Virus record (IMG/VR): IMGVR_UViG_3300005264_000009
Location: 1 to 64,000 of that record
From: a virus
Direction: 5' to 3' (one strand)
DNA: 64,000 nucleotides
The notes below the pieces were generated by a model that was not told the DNA's origin, did not search any database, and saw nothing but the letters and a program-made list of their open reading frames with translations. Positions 22,058 through 30,598 of the stretch are shown piece by piece; the stretch's first letter is position 1, and each line of letters begins with the position of its first letter. A program made the translations under genes and the position numbers.

Positions 22058-22077
22058 TTAAACAGAGGGAGTTTAAA

Positions 22078-22299
22078 ATGATAAAATCAATTCTTTATAC
22101 ATCAAAACCATGCCCATTAGAAATAGAATTTATATTTTTTGGTAATGAAATTGAATATCATAATATTCAATTAATTATTGATGATGTAACTTTAAAAAAC
22201 ACACCAGAGGAATTACAAGACCATTTAGCCGATGTGTTTTGCGATGAATGGAGTAAAGAAATAAAGGAACAAATTGAATATATACCAAAATGTTATTGA
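22078..22299 (+). CDS. hypothetical protein with leader-controlled expression
   Basis: 73 residues from ATG 22078, behind AGAGGGAGTTTAAA. The frame is open to 21970, but that part is the structured leader. Acidic, small alpha/beta. No family seen. It is the only gene behind the promoter at 21927, followed by 415 bases of non-coding DNA. Confidence 0.65.
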   Translation: MIKSILYTSKPCPLEIEFIFFGNEIEYHNIQLIIDDVTLKNTPEELQDHLADVFCDEWSKEIKEQIEYIPKCY

Positions 22300-22306
22300 T
22301 TATAAT

Positions 22307-22437
22307 GATTAAGGTTTTAAACAATACTTTCCTTAATCTTATATATGTTTTAAAGGGGTTAATTTTATATTAAATTTTATGGATTAGGATAAAATATAAG
22401 GACTTTAACAATGGGTTATCGGAATCCCTTTAAAACA
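22307..22437 (+). ncRNA. structured non-coding segment (candidate RNA)
   Basis: Two nested elements without any ORF: GATTAAGG (22307-22314) with CCTTAATC (22331-22338), and a perfect 12-bp pair TGTTTTAAAGGG (22346-22357) with CCCTTTAAAACA (22426-22437) that encloses about 68 bases with further T/A stems. It is not a tRNA, because no acceptor or T-arm geometry fits. Confidence 0.35.
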
Positions 22438-22475
22438 ACCTTTATAAGAGTTTTAATATAGAAGGATACGATCAT

Positions 22476-22689
22476 AATGCACTGGTTACAATGTGTTGTA
22501 GCACAAAACTTGACAACATCTCATCACGATGTATTTGCTACACTCCTACTAATTCTATGCAGTGGTTTTGATAGATTAATTGTAACACAACCACATTTTT
22601 TAAAAAAACATCATTGATTACAATGTGCCAAAGTCATCTCCCAAAAGTTCTATGTCATGGTTTTGATAGACTAATTGTGATACAACCAT
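22476..22689 (+). ncRNA. tandem pair of structured RNA-like elements
   Basis: Two homologous copies. Copy 1 (about 22476-22594) has GGTTACAATGTG, an arm TGTAGCA/TGCTACA holding ACATC/GATGT, then TTCTATG and a hairpin GTGGTT...AACCAC (22562, 22589). Copy 2 (about 22612-22689) has GATTACAATGTG, TTCTATG and ATGGTT...AACCAT (22657, 22684). The closing base pair changes on both sides (G-C to A-T), which supports an RNA fold. No ORF. Function unknown. Confidence 0.45.
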
Positions 22690-22714
22690 ACTTTAAAATA
22701 TAATAAGGGGTTAT

Positions 22715-22939
22715 ATGTTTAATAGAAAAAGTAAGAAAAAACAAAGGGATAAACGACACTTAAAAATTTGGTATTCACCAAAAATAAAAAAACCCATACA
22801 AATGAAAAAACAATATAAAAAACAAAGTGATAGATGGGGCATACAAAAAACTAAAATGGATAATTGGCGACTCAATGAATTTTATAAATGTTATTATATG
22901 GATTCTAATAACATTTATGCAACATGTACTTTCTTTTAA
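22715..22939 (+). CDS. small basic protein
   Basis: 74 residues, ATAAGGGGTTAT before ATG. Extremely basic N-terminus (NRKSKKKQRDKRH), so probably binds nucleic acid. Tyr-rich end. It is the first gene after the non-coding 22.3-22.7 kb segment. Confidence 0.6.
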   Translation: MFNRKSKKKQRDKRHLKIWYSPKIKKPIQMKKQYKKQSDRWGIQKTKMDNWRLNEFYKCYYMDSNNIYATCTFF

Positions 22940-22948
22940 GAGGATAAA

Positions 22949-23233
22949 ATGATTTGTTTAAGGGAATTTAAAGCACAAATAGTACACGATTTTGAAAGAG
23001 GATGGATTAAAAAAATAGTATTAGAAAATGAGTTATTGGGGGTAATAAAAAAAGATTTAAAAAAATTAAATAAAAGAATAGCAGGTAAAAAAGTTATTTT
23101 AATTGAAATCACATATGAAAACAATAATAAGTATTACTTTGAAAAACAAGATGGTAAATTTTTAATATTTCCTGAATTATTTTTGGAATTAGCAGGGAAA
23201 ACCCAATTTGTATATGAGGATGAGAATGATTAA
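22949..23233 (+). CDS. hypothetical protein
   Basis: 94 residues, AAGAGGATAAA before ATG. Basic helical N-terminus then a small beta part (V-I-L-I-E-I-T-Y). Not recognised. It overlaps the next small gene by eight bases. Confidence 0.65.
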   Translation: MICLREFKAQIVHDFERGWIKKIVLENELLGVIKKDLKKLNKRIAGKKVILIEITYENNNKYYFEKQDGKFLIFPELFLELAGKTQFVYEDEND

Positions 23234-23384
23234 ATTAAGTATGGTAATAAATCAAGTTAGGTATAGACTCTTTAATATGATTACAGCGAATTTCATAAGT
23301 AAAGATGTTTTATATACAGAAGATGAAATTAAAATCGTAAAAGCTGAATTATGGGCTTTAAAAAACTTACAAAAAATGTATTAA
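23226..23384 (+). CDS. small hypothetical protein
   Basis: 52 residues from ATG 23226 (ATG 23220 is too close to GAGG). Helical and basic with a T-E-D-E-I-K-I-V-K-A-E-L-W-A-L-K-N-L end, typical of short phage helical proteins. Coupled to the previous gene by overlap. Confidence 0.5.
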   Translation: MIKLSMVINQVRYRLFNMITANFISKDVLYTEDEIKIVKAELWALKNLQKMY

Positions 23385-23400
23385 AAAAGGGGTGTAAATT

Positions 23401-23763
23401 ATGAGTATTCAAAAGTGTGCTGGGTGTGTTTATGAACCAGAGGAGTGGAGTGAAATACATTATGGTCCTAAATGGAGTTATAAAGAGGGTTTGTGTAAAA
23501 AAGAAAATGTTCTTGTTCGTATATATATAAATGTTCCAATAGATATTTGTAGTGATTATAAACAAAAAGATGTAGAGGAATTAAATAATGAAATATTGGA
23601 GTTGTGTAAAAAGGCATATAAAAAACCTATTGTAAGTACAGGTAGTGGTTTACGTTGTTTCTTTTGTGATAAATACCAAACTGATGATGGTTTATTAAGG
23701 GATAGACATTACTCCGATTGTGATTTTTTAAAATATAAAAAAGTAATGAAAAAGTACAAGTAA
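23401..23763 (+). CDS. Cys-rich protein, paralog of the next gene
   Basis: 120 residues. N-terminus (Q-K-C-A-G-C-V-Y-E-P-E-E-W) and the following S-Y-K-E-G-L-C-K-K-E-N match the next protein (Q-K-C-D-D-C-L-Y-E-P-K-K-W; F-K-K-G-L-C-E-K-K-N). A second Cys pair C-F-F-C lies near residue 82. Probably zinc-binding. Function unknown. Confidence 0.7.
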   Translation: MSIQKCAGCVYEPEEWSEIHYGPKWSYKEGLCKKENVLVRIYINVPIDICSDYKQKDVEELNNEILELCKKAYKKPIVSTGSGLRCFFCDKYQTDDGLLRDRHYSDCDFLKYKKVMKKYK

Positions 23764-23773
23764 GGTGTAAATT

Positions 23774-24295
23774 ATGTTACAAAAATGTGATGATTGTTTG
23801 TATGAACCAAAAAAATGGGATGATATACACTTGGTGCATCATAATTCTAAAGTGTATTTTAAAAAAGGTTTGTGTGAAAAAAAGAATGAACTTATTTATT
23901 CTTATACAGATAACCAAATGAATACAGATTATTACCCTTCTACATGTGTATGTGCATGTACTTCTATTTGTACTTGTAAGTGTAATGAATATAAACAAAA
24001 GGAAAAAACAGGAATGAAAAATTTTAAATTAATAGATAAAAAAGAATTTTGTGCACTTATAGAGTGTAAAAACATTTACAAGATAGTTGATTGTGTTGAT
24101 TGTGTTGATTGTAATGTAACACGGTTTAATAATTGGGTAGAAAACATTAAAAAAGGAATAATGATAGCACCAAAAGAAGTAAAAAAAGTAAAAGAAGAAA
24201 ATCAATTTGATTTTACAGCCAGTAGGAGTGTTATGGATACTTTCCCAAAAAAAGAGGAGGATAAAATAAAATTATTAGTTAAATTATTAAAATAA
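23774..24295 (+). CDS. Cys-rich protein, paralog of the previous gene
   Basis: 173 residues. The same Q-K-C-x-x-C start, then an insertion dense in Cys (C-V-C-A-C-T-S-I-C-T-C-K-C). It is followed by a unique domain with a repeated V-D-C-V-D-C (from a 9-base direct repeat near 24090) and an acidic end. Tandem duplication with divergence. Confidence 0.7.
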   Translation: MLQKCDDCLYEPKKWDDIHLVHHNSKVYFKKGLCEKKNELIYSYTDNQMNTDYYPSTCVCACTSICTCKCNEYKQKEKTGMKNFKLIDKKEFCALIECKNIYKIVDCVDCVDCNVTRFNNWVENIKKGIMIAPKEVKKVKEENQFDFTASRSVMDTFPKKEEDKIKLLVKLLK

Positions 24296-24310
24296 AAATA
24301 GGTATATATT

Positions 24311-24613
24311 ATGATAATAGAAGAACATATCAAATTGAAGTATTTAGAAAAAGGTTGGTGTGATAACGATATTGTAATGCTTCACGCATGTTTTCAATTA
24401 TTAGAAGATTGTGTAGAGCAAGAAGATATATTTAATGTGATTGTTTGGGATAATTCTTCTGACCTTTTAGAAGTTAAACATAAAATAAAAAAACTATATG
24501 ATTGGTGGAAGTCAAGATTGACTGCTGATAATTTTGTATCAAGTGATCAATATGACGAAGATAGTAATAAATTAATAGAATTAATAAAATTAAGGGGTTA
24601 CTTATGGACTTAA
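24311..24613 (+). CDS. hypothetical protein
   Basis: 100 residues, weak ribosome binding site (AATAGGTATATATT). Acidic and helical. No motif. Positioned between the Cys-rich paralog pairs and the B-box-like genes. Confidence 0.6.
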   Translation: MIIEEHIKLKYLEKGWCDNDIVMLHACFQLLEDCVEQEDIFNVIVWDNSSDLLEVKHKIKKLYDWWKSRLTADNFVSSDQYDEDSNKLIELIKLRGYLWT

Positions 24614-24628
24614 TAAAGGAATTAGCTA

Positions 24629-24832
24629 ATGAGTATATTAGATTTTTTTCAAGTAGAAAATAACCAAAATTGTTATTTATGTGGTGAAAGTGCACAAACT
24701 GTTTGTGAACATTGTGAAGAATTTATTTGCTTAAATTGTTGTTGTATTCATACAGAAAATACATTTATTGAATATAACTTATGTTTAGAATGTTATGATT
24801 ATATAAAATTAAAGGAGGAATTAAATGCATAG
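24629..24832 (+). CDS. small zinc protein (B-box-like)
   Basis: 67 residues: C-Y-L-C, C-E-H-C, C-L-N-C-C, C-L-E-C spaced as a double-zinc cross-brace, similar to B-box or RING-like knuckles. The next gene is a shorter paralog and overlaps it by eight bases. Likely a protein- or RNA-binding module. Confidence 0.7.
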   Translation: MSILDFFQVENNQNCYLCGESAQTVCEHCEEFICLNCCCIHTENTFIEYNLCLECYDYIKLKEELNA

Positions 24833-24992
24833 TTATGATTCACAACAATGCACTATATGTGAAAGAATAACTGAAACAACTTGTGAAATTTGTGGGAATT
24901 ACATTTGTTTTCATTGTTGTTATACTTTTTGTAATTTTGAAGAATTGAATATTAAATTGTGTCTTGAATGTTTTTGTAAAAAGGAGGATTAA
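24825..24992 (+). CDS. small zinc protein, paralog of the previous
   Basis: 55 residues after TAAAGGAGGAATTAA. C-T-I-C, C-E-I-C, C-F-H-C-C, C-L-E-C-F-C repeats the spacing of the upstream protein. Its stop is directly next to the following ATG. It forms a tandem duplicate pair. Confidence 0.7.
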   Translation: MHSYDSQQCTICERITETTCEICGNYICFHCCYTFCNFEELNIKLCLECFCKKED

Positions 24993-25991
24993 ATGAAAGA
25001 TGATGTTGCTCCAAAAGATATTATTGAAAAATCTGATTTATCTACTATACCTTTAGATTTACTTGATGAATTATTAGACCCAACCTATGCAGAGGGGCTA
25101 TTCAAGTATTACAAAGAATCATGGCGTAAAGGATTTCCTATTTCTGTTTTATATTCAGCTTTAAGAAGACACTTAAATCAATTTTTCTTTGAAAGAGAAG
25201 ACTTTGATAAAGAAACTTTTGAAAAGTATGGTATTCAAAAAACACACTTAGGGGCTATTATTTTTTGCTGTATTAGTATGTATAATTCTTTAAAATTAAA
25301 CAAAGGTTTTGATGATAGACCTTATATAAAAAAGAAAAAAGAAAATAAACACAATATAAAAAAGAAAAAAGGTAATAAACCCAATATAAAAAAGGAAGAA
25401 ATAGTTAAAGAAAAGTATAACAAAATATTTGATTATGATTTAGAGTTACAAAGTGATCTTGATGATTTTCTTAAAGATGATTTATTACCACAAGATGATA
25501 TGAATGATTTTCTTAAAAATGATTTATTACCACAAGATGATATTGATGATTTTCTTAAAAATGAGATATTACCACAAGATGATATTGATGATTTTCTTAA
25601 AAATGATAAAAAAGAAGAAAAAAAATTCAAGTATGAAAAAGAATTAATAGATTTTATTAATCAACAAGTTAGAGATAATAAGTTACATGATGTTTTACTT
25701 ACACAAGACGAAGTTACAAAAATGTTTGACTTACCTGATAAGGGTAAAAAACATGATTATGTTTGTAAATATATACCAAAAAACAATGCTGATATTAAGG
25801 AAAAATGTTTGTCTTGCAAATCATTTGATGAAGAATATTTTATGGCATGTATGAATAGTTTAAAATGTGATAATTACTCTTTATATGAAGAATCACATTG
25901 TTCTACTTGTAAAAAACAATATAGTACTTTTGTAAATTTTAAAGAAATAGTGTGTAAACATTGTTCGATCAACCCTAAAAATAGAATATAA
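24993..25991 (+). CDS. protein with 14-residue tandem repeats and zinc C-terminus
   Basis: 332 residues. The N-terminal 100 residues are a helical domain. Then comes a Lys-rich linker (K-K-K-K-E-N-K and repeats), followed by about 3.3 tandem 14-residue repeats (L-L-P-Q-D-D-I-D-D-F-L-K-N-D; DNA 25464-25604). The C-terminus has CLSC, C-x-S-L-K-C, CSTC and CKHC. The acidic repeats look like copies of a short helix that might bind one partner several times. Whole-protein function unknown. Confidence 0.7.
   Translation: MKDDVAPKDIIEKSDLSTIPLDLLDELLDPTYAEGLFKYYKESWRKGFPISVLYSALRRHLNQFFFEREDFDKETFEKYGIQKTHLGAIIFCCISMYNSLKLNKGFDDRPYIKKKKENKHNIKKKKGNKPNIKKEEIVKEKYNKIFDYDLELQSDLDDFLKDDLLPQDDMNDFLKNDLLPQDDIDDFLKNEILPQDDIDDFLKNDKKEEKKFKYEKELIDFINQQVRDNKLHDVLLTQDEVTKMFDLPDKGKKHDYVCKYIPKNNADIKEKCLSCKSFDEEYFMACMNSLKCDNYSLYEESHCSTCKKQYSTFVNFKEIVCKHCSINPKNRI
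25464..25604 (+). repeat. 42-bp in-frame tandem repeat
   Basis: Three full units and one partial unit of a 42-base repeat starting GATTTTCTTAAA inside the gene at 24993. Units differ by one to three bases, so the expansion is recent and keeps the frame. Confidence 0.85.
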
Positions 25992-26003
25992 AGGAAAATT
26001 AAA

Positions 26004-26579
26004 ATGGATTTCAAAGATTTACAATTTGGAGATAGTGTACATTCTATATTAAACGGTTGGGGAACATACACAAGTAATGATTCTATTCACTATCTTGTTG
26101 ATTTTCCAGATGGTTTTACTAAAAAATATAATGTAAATGGTTTTTTCTTTGAACATGATATTAAACCTGAAATTATTGATGTTAAAAGAAGACATTGGCA
26201 ACCAAAAAAAACAGATGACATGTATATAATTAATGCAAATGGTAAAATACATAATACTAAAGCAAGAGATGAAAAATGTTTGGAGACTGGTAGAATTTAC
26301 CATACATACAAACAAGCAAAACACGTATATGAAAAAACAATTAAACCATGCCAAAGATTAGCCTCTTGGATTAGTGAAAACGATCCTAATAATATATATG
26401 ATATTAATTGGGGGGATAAAACACAAGGCAAATATTTCATTTATTACTATTATAAAAATTCTGAATGGCTTTTAAATTATACTTTAGAGCATCAAATAGT
26501 TGGAGTACCATATATTTTATGTAAAAAAACAGCAGAAAAACTTGTAAATGGTCTTAACAATAAAACCATAATTTTATAA
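26004..26579 (+). CDS. hypothetical protein, paralog of the next gene
   Basis: 191 residues. N-terminus F-K-D-L-Q-F-G-D-S-V-x-S-x-L-x-G-W-G has the look of a KOW/SH3-type beta barrel. C-terminal part contains T-Y-K-Q-A-K-x-V-Y-x-x-x-x-x-P-C-Q-R-L-A-S-W and a final G-L-N-N-K-T-I-I-L. All are shared with the next gene. Not assigned to a family. Confidence 0.75.
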   Translation: MDFKDLQFGDSVHSILNGWGTYTSNDSIHYLVDFPDGFTKKYNVNGFFFEHDIKPEIIDVKRRHWQPKKTDDMYIINANGKIHNTKARDEKCLETGRIYHTYKQAKHVYEKTIKPCQRLASWISENDPNNIYDINWGDKTQGKYFIYYYYKNSEWLLNYTLEHQIVGVPYILCKKTAEKLVNGLNNKTIIL

Positions 26580-26654
26580 GGATTAAAATGGATTTAAATT
26601 CTTATGCCATCCACACAAACTTCCAAAAATAAACATATTAAAAAGGAGAATGAA

Positions 26655-27245
26655 ATGAATTTCAAAGATTTAAAAATTGGTGATGAAGTAAAATCAAGTT
26701 TAAAGGGTTGGGGCAATTATGCTGGAAAAACTGATAATAATAAATATGTTGTCAGGTACACATCTAATGGTGGTTATAAATTTGATGTGTATGATGCTAT
26801 TTATACAGAAGATGGTTTTGCATCTGATAAAGATATTAAGCCTGAAATTATTAAAGTAAAAAAATTTGATTGGAATCCAAGTATAAATAATAGTGCACAT
26901 ATACAAGCATCAGGTTTTATAATATCCACAAAAAACGTAATACCAGACTATGAGGGGAGAACATATAAAACAACAAAAGAAGCAAAGCAAGTTTATCATC
27001 AAATATTAAGACCCTGCCAAAGAATGGCAGCATGGGCACAAGAACATGCACCTGATGATATATACAATATTGATTTTGGTAATGAAAATCAATACAAGTA
27101 TTATGTATATTATAATTCTTTATCAAAAAAGTGGGAAGTAAAAAGATCTATATATTATATTTATGTTGGTTGTACTTACTTTTTAAAATTAAGTATAGCA
27201 GAACAATTAGCTAAAGGTTTAAATGATAAAACTATAAAACTATAA
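26655..27245 (+). CDS. hypothetical protein, paralog of the previous gene
   Basis: 196 residues from ATG 26655 (AAAAGGAGAATGAA). An upstream in-frame extension to 26604 has no ribosome binding site. Shares the F-K-D-L-K-I-G-D-E-V start, P-C-Q-R-M-A-A-W-A and G-L-N-D-K-T-I-K-L end with its upstream paralog. Tandem duplicate. Role unknown. Confidence 0.75.
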   Translation: MNFKDLKIGDEVKSSLKGWGNYAGKTDNNKYVVRYTSNGGYKFDVYDAIYTEDGFASDKDIKPEIIKVKKFDWNPSINNSAHIQASGFIISTKNVIPDYEGRTYKTTKEAKQVYHQILRPCQRMAAWAQEHAPDDIYNIDFGNENQYKYYVYYNSLSKKWEVKRSIYYIYVGCTYFLKLSIAEQLAKGLNDKTIKL

Positions 27246-27263
27246 TTTTATAAAAGGAAACTT

Positions 27264-27434
27264 ATGGATTTTAAAGTAAAGTGTATTGGTTGTAATACAA
27301 TTAATAACATAAAATTAAGTACATCTAAATTAGAATTACTATTTAATATAGAATTAAAATGTTTTAAGTGTAACAGAATACTTTTTATTGATTGGTTAAA
27401 ATTAAAAGCGGATAAATCCTTAGAAAAACATTAA
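27264..27434 (+). CDS. small zinc-ribbon protein
   Basis: 56 residues after AAAAGGAAACTT. C-I-G-C at residue 7 and C-F-K-C near residue 33 form a compact zinc ribbon. Similar in size and motif to the next gene. Confidence 0.6.
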   Translation: MDFKVKCIGCNTINNIKLSTSKLELLFNIELKCFKCNRILFIDWLKLKADKSLEKH

Positions 27435-27446
27435 AAAAGGTGTAAA

Positions 27447-27641
27447 ATGCATATAGATTTTACGTGTAAAGATTGCCAACAAAAAGGACATATTGATGTG
27501 CCTTTTAGTGTTATAGACGATTATAATATAAGAGGTGATGCAATTCTTATAGAGATTGGTTGTAATTGTGGTTCAAGAATTAATGTAGGTGAATTAATAA
27601 AATTAAAACAAGGGGAAGAAAATGACAGAAAGAAAAATTAA
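27447..27641 (+). CDS. small zinc-ribbon protein
   Basis: 64 residues. C-K-D-C at residue 7 and C-N-C near residue 46. Basic tail. Overlaps the ThyX-like gene by 20 bases, suggesting co-expression. Confidence 0.65.
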   Translation: MHIDFTCKDCQQKGHIDVPFSVIDDYNIRGDAILIEIGCNCGSRINVGELIKLKQGEENDRKKN

Positions 27642-28164
27642 GGTTGAAAAAATTACAGATCATTCATGGATATTACGAGCCAATGCAAAAACTACTGGTA
27701 AAGTATCAAAACAGTCTGTTTTTAATGCATACAGAAGTGAACATAGCCCCATACGTAGTCAAATTTTTTGGATCGATTGCGATAATATTGAAACTTTTGT
27801 TGCTAATCATATAGTGAGACATCACATTGGAGTTGAAAAGTTTGTACAGTCGCAAAGAATTGATAGAGGTGGTGATGAAGATTCAAATCGTTATACACTA
27901 ACTAATATGGGTTTATTTATTAATGCACAATCATTAATAAATATGATGAAAGTTCGTTTATGTAAAAAAGCAAGCCAAGAAACATACAGTGTAGCAATGG
28001 ATATAAGAAATAAAATGTTTGATATAGATTATGAGCTTGGTAAGTTTTTTGTACCAACATGCATCTATAGAAATGGTCTTTGTCCAGAAGGTAAAAGTGG
28101 ATGTGGATTAAATAAAAACATAAAAGATTCTATATATTCTTATTATGCAAATATGTTTGATTAA
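27622..28164 (+). CDS. ThyX-like (flavin-dependent thymidylate synthase family) protein
   Basis: 180 residues. The segment V-R-H-H-I-G-V-E-K-F-V-Q-S-Q-R aligns with the ThyX signature R-H-R-x7-S (here the second Arg is His). N-A-Q-S-L-I-N-M-M-K-V-R-L-C matches the C-terminal substrate helix. The end, P-T-C-I-Y-R-N-G-L-C-P-E, is shared by phage ThyX-like proteins I recall. ThyX makes dTMP from dUMP, which would pair with the dCMP deaminase at 58818. The changed signature and short length leave open a binding or altered role. Confidence 0.65.
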   Translation: MTERKIKVEKITDHSWILRANAKTTGKVSKQSVFNAYRSEHSPIRSQIFWIDCDNIETFVANHIVRHHIGVEKFVQSQRIDRGGDEDSNRYTLTNMGLFINAQSLINMMKVRLCKKASQETYSVAMDIRNKMFDIDYELGKFFVPTCIYRNGLCPEGKSGCGLNKNIKDSIYSYYANMFD

Positions 28165-28192
28165 TAAAATCTTAAAATTTATTAAAAATATA

Positions 28193-28221
28193 TTGACTTC
28201 CTATTAAAAGTGTGTTAGCCT
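28193..28221 (+). promoter_or_regulatory. sigma70-type promoter
   Basis: TTGACT (28193-28198), spacer TCCTATTAAAAGTGTGT, TAGCCT (28216-28221). The -35 and spacer are typical of this phage and the -10 is weak. Drives primase. Confidence 0.7.
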
Positions 28222-28233
28222 GTTTTTAAATCT

Positions 28234-28338
28234 TGTGGGGGAAGATTATTAATAATACTGATACTACCCTTGTCTAAATTTACCCCCACATTTTCCTTCA
28301 TTTTAAAAAATAATATTTATATACAATTTGGAAGGTTT
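28234..28338 (+). promoter_or_regulatory. structured leader before primase
   Basis: TGTGGGGG (28234-28241) pairs perfectly with CCCCCACA (28283-28290) around a 41-base loop. Downstream, CCTTC near 28305 can pair with GAAGG (28331-28335), the ribosome binding site of the ATG at 28339. Same promoter-hairpin-gene layout as 21963 and 34429. Confidence 0.55.
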
Positions 28339-29241
28339 ATGAAAAATATTTATAAACAATTAGAATTTGTTGATATTAGGAATGTTTTGGATGATCTTAA
28401 TATTGAATACAATGAGGCAGGTAAAAACATTGGTAATGAATGGCTTGGTATTGAGATTTGTCCGTTCTGCCAAAGTACAAATAACCATTTAGGAATTAAT
28501 ATTAATTCCCCTGTTTTTAGTTGTTTTGCATGCGGTGAGAAAGGAAACACATTAAAATATTTAGTTAAAGAACTAAATTCATATCCAAAAGCTATTCAAA
28601 TCTTAGAAAAACATCTTCCTTTAGAATTTAAGAAACAAAATAAAAAAATAAAAAACAATAATATAAATGTAAAACTACCCACGAGTAATAAAAACCCAAG
28701 TATATACCAAAAGAATTATTTAATAAATAGAGACTTCAACCCTGATGAATTAATCGAGAAATACGATTTATACTTTTGTGGTCCTACAGGTAAATGGGCT
28801 AATAGAATAATAGTACCTATATTTAAAAACAGGATGTTAATTACTTTCACAAGTATAGATATTCATAAAGGTTCTAAAATGAGATACAAACATTTATCGG
28901 AAGAGAAAAGTATAATACCTATTAAAAAACATTTATTTGGTCTTGAAAACCAAAGAGATTCTGTTATTGTAGTTGAAGGAATTTTCGATAAATTTAGAAT
29001 AGGTACTAATTGTGTTTGTTCTTTCGGTACACAACAAACACAAGATCAAACAGCAATTTTAAGTGAATTTAAAAGGGTTATAATAGCCTTTGATGGTGAT
29101 AAGGCTGGCAATATAGCTATGAACAGATTAGGGGCTAATTTAGCCACGTTATCAGAGGTAATACAGGTAACTTTACCAACTGGAAAAGATCCTGATATGC
29201 TTTCCAATAAAGAAGTAAAAGAAATAAGAAGTTTATTATGA
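28339..29241 (+). CDS. dnaG: DnaG-type DNA primase
   Basis: 300 residues from ATG 28339 after GGAAGG. The longer frame from 28270 runs through the leader. N-terminal CHC2-like zinc ribbon (C-P-F-C and C-F-A-C near residues 42 and 65). Then a TOPRIM core with V-V-E-G-I-F-D (catalytic Glu) and I-A-F-D-G-D-K-A-G (metal-binding DxD). At 300 residues it is short for DnaG and lacks a helicase-binding tail, as in many phages. Primes lagging-strand synthesis with the DnaB-type helicase at 37102. Confidence 0.88.
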   Translation: MKNIYKQLEFVDIRNVLDDLNIEYNEAGKNIGNEWLGIEICPFCQSTNNHLGININSPVFSCFACGEKGNTLKYLVKELNSYPKAIQILEKHLPLEFKKQNKKIKNNNINVKLPTSNKNPSIYQKNYLINRDFNPDELIEKYDLYFCGPTGKWANRIIVPIFKNRMLITFTSIDIHKGSKMRYKHLSEEKSIIPIKKHLFGLENQRDSVIVVEGIFDKFRIGTNCVCSFGTQQTQDQTAILSEFKRVIIAFDGDKAGNIAMNRLGANLATLSEVIQVTLPTGKDPDMLSNKEVKEIRSLL

Positions 29242-29634
29242 ATATTTTGACAATTAAAGATTATATTGATAAATACCCAAACAATAAAAAATATTTACAT
29301 ATGTTTGGTTTAAATCCAAAATTACAAGCAACAATATTTTAGATTGGAAAGTAAAAAATATTATAGATTTAAAAATGATAAAAGTAAATGATGATTGAAA
29401 TAATTATCAAGGTAATTACATACTTTTACAAATGACAGAAAAATATAATAATATTAAACAAATTAATCAGCCTTATTACTTAACTGCATTAGGCTTTGAC
29501 GATTTTTATATGCGAAAAGAGTATGGTTTTACAAGTGATGGTAAAAAAAAAGAAAATGGTTAAAGAATTTCATAACTTAAATAAAACAATTAATATTAAT
29601 ACTTTATTGAAAATGGGGTTTACTATTGAATGAA
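29238..29634 (+). pseudogene. decayed gene remnant
   Basis: A good start overlapping the primase stop opens 34 codons (29238-29342). Reading continues in shifted frames with a TGA at 29396 and a second frameshift at a poly-A run near 29540, ending in a TGA that overlaps the following methyltransferase ATG. Joined, the pieces give a plausible about 125-residue helical protein, so I read this as a recently broken gene rather than three genes. Function not recognised. Confidence 0.6.
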
Positions 29635-30586
29635 TTATCGTTATTTACAGGGATTGGTGGTGGCTTATTAGCCTCAAAATATTTATTAAAATGGAAAACA
29701 ATAGGGATGGTAGAATATGAAACGTATCCTCAAAAAGTGTTACAGCAAAGACAAAAAGATAAACTGCTTGATAAATGCCCCATCTTTGGGGATATCAGAA
29801 AATTTATCGATCAAGGGTATGCGGAAAGCTATAAGGGAATGGTTGATGTCATCACAGGAGGTTTCCCATGCCAACCATTTAGTGTTGCAGGAAAACAAAG
29901 AGGTGATGCAGACGAAAGAAATATGTGGGATGCCATGTGCAAAGTTATCGAAATCATCCAACCAAGATATGTATTGGCAGAAAATGTCCCAGGACTTATT
30001 TCATGTGGATACATCGGAACAGTCCTTAAAGATATTTCCCAAATCGGGTACAATGCGAGATGGCAAACTTTATCTGCAAAAGCCGTTAATGCCTGTCATA
30101 AAAGGCAAAGATTATGGATCTTTGCATATAAATAAGAAAAATTTACCAACACCACGAGCATGTGATGGGTTAAGTAGTGGTATAACTGATGCTCTTTTTT
30201 CAGGTATAGGTTGGTATAGAATAAATAAAAAAGGTGAAAGGTTTGGTGTACGTTTAGCAGATGCTGTTTATGCTATTACACACTTAAATAAGAATAAAAA
30301 GTGTGATTCAAAAAATACATTATCATTAAAACCAAAAGGTGAAAAAGATGGGTTAAATCCTGATTGGGTTGAATGGTTAATGCATATGCCTATTGGTTGG
30401 ACAGATATAAAAGAGTTAAAAGAATTAATATGGCTTGATCCCTTAATTGATCCTCACCCTAAATTAAAAAGAACAACACAAAATAAAGTAAATAGAAGTT
30501 CAAGGCTTAAAGGAATAGGAAATGCCCAATATTGTTTAACAGTTTATTATGTTTGGCGTATTTTATTCTTAAAAAAAACATTTTAA
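29626..30586 (+). pseudogene. C5-cytosine DNA methyltransferase, frameshifted mosaic
   Basis: The first 169 codons (29626-30135) hold C5-methyltransferase motifs I (L-S-L-F-T-G-I-G-G), IV (G-G-F-P-C-Q-P-F-S, catalytic Cys), VI (A-E-N-V) and VIII (K-R-Q-R-L-W). The rest of a methyltransferase, including L-P-T-P-R-A-C-D-G and the final G-N-A-Q-Y motif X region, continues in another frame to 30586. The frameshift near 30125-30140 coincides with a drop in GC from about 41 % (29761-30120) to about 30 % after, consistent with recombination between unlike genes. Probably inactive unless frameshifting occurs. Confidence 0.7.
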
Positions 30587-30598
30587 AAGAGGATAATA

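Noticed and set aside
22346-22437. tRNA or tmRNA in the non-coding segment
   Set aside because: The long stem has 12 bp and the GGGTT-ATCGG-AATCC part has a 5-base loop, so neither acceptor, anticodon nor T-arm geometry fits.
25464-25604. CRISPR array
   Set aside because: Repeats are contiguous with no unique spacers and encode in-frame protein repeats.
29717-30100. Separate gene in the second frame over the methyltransferase
   Set aside because: This stretch is the shadow frame of the C5-methyltransferase N-terminus. Only its part after about 30125 is real methyltransferase sequence.
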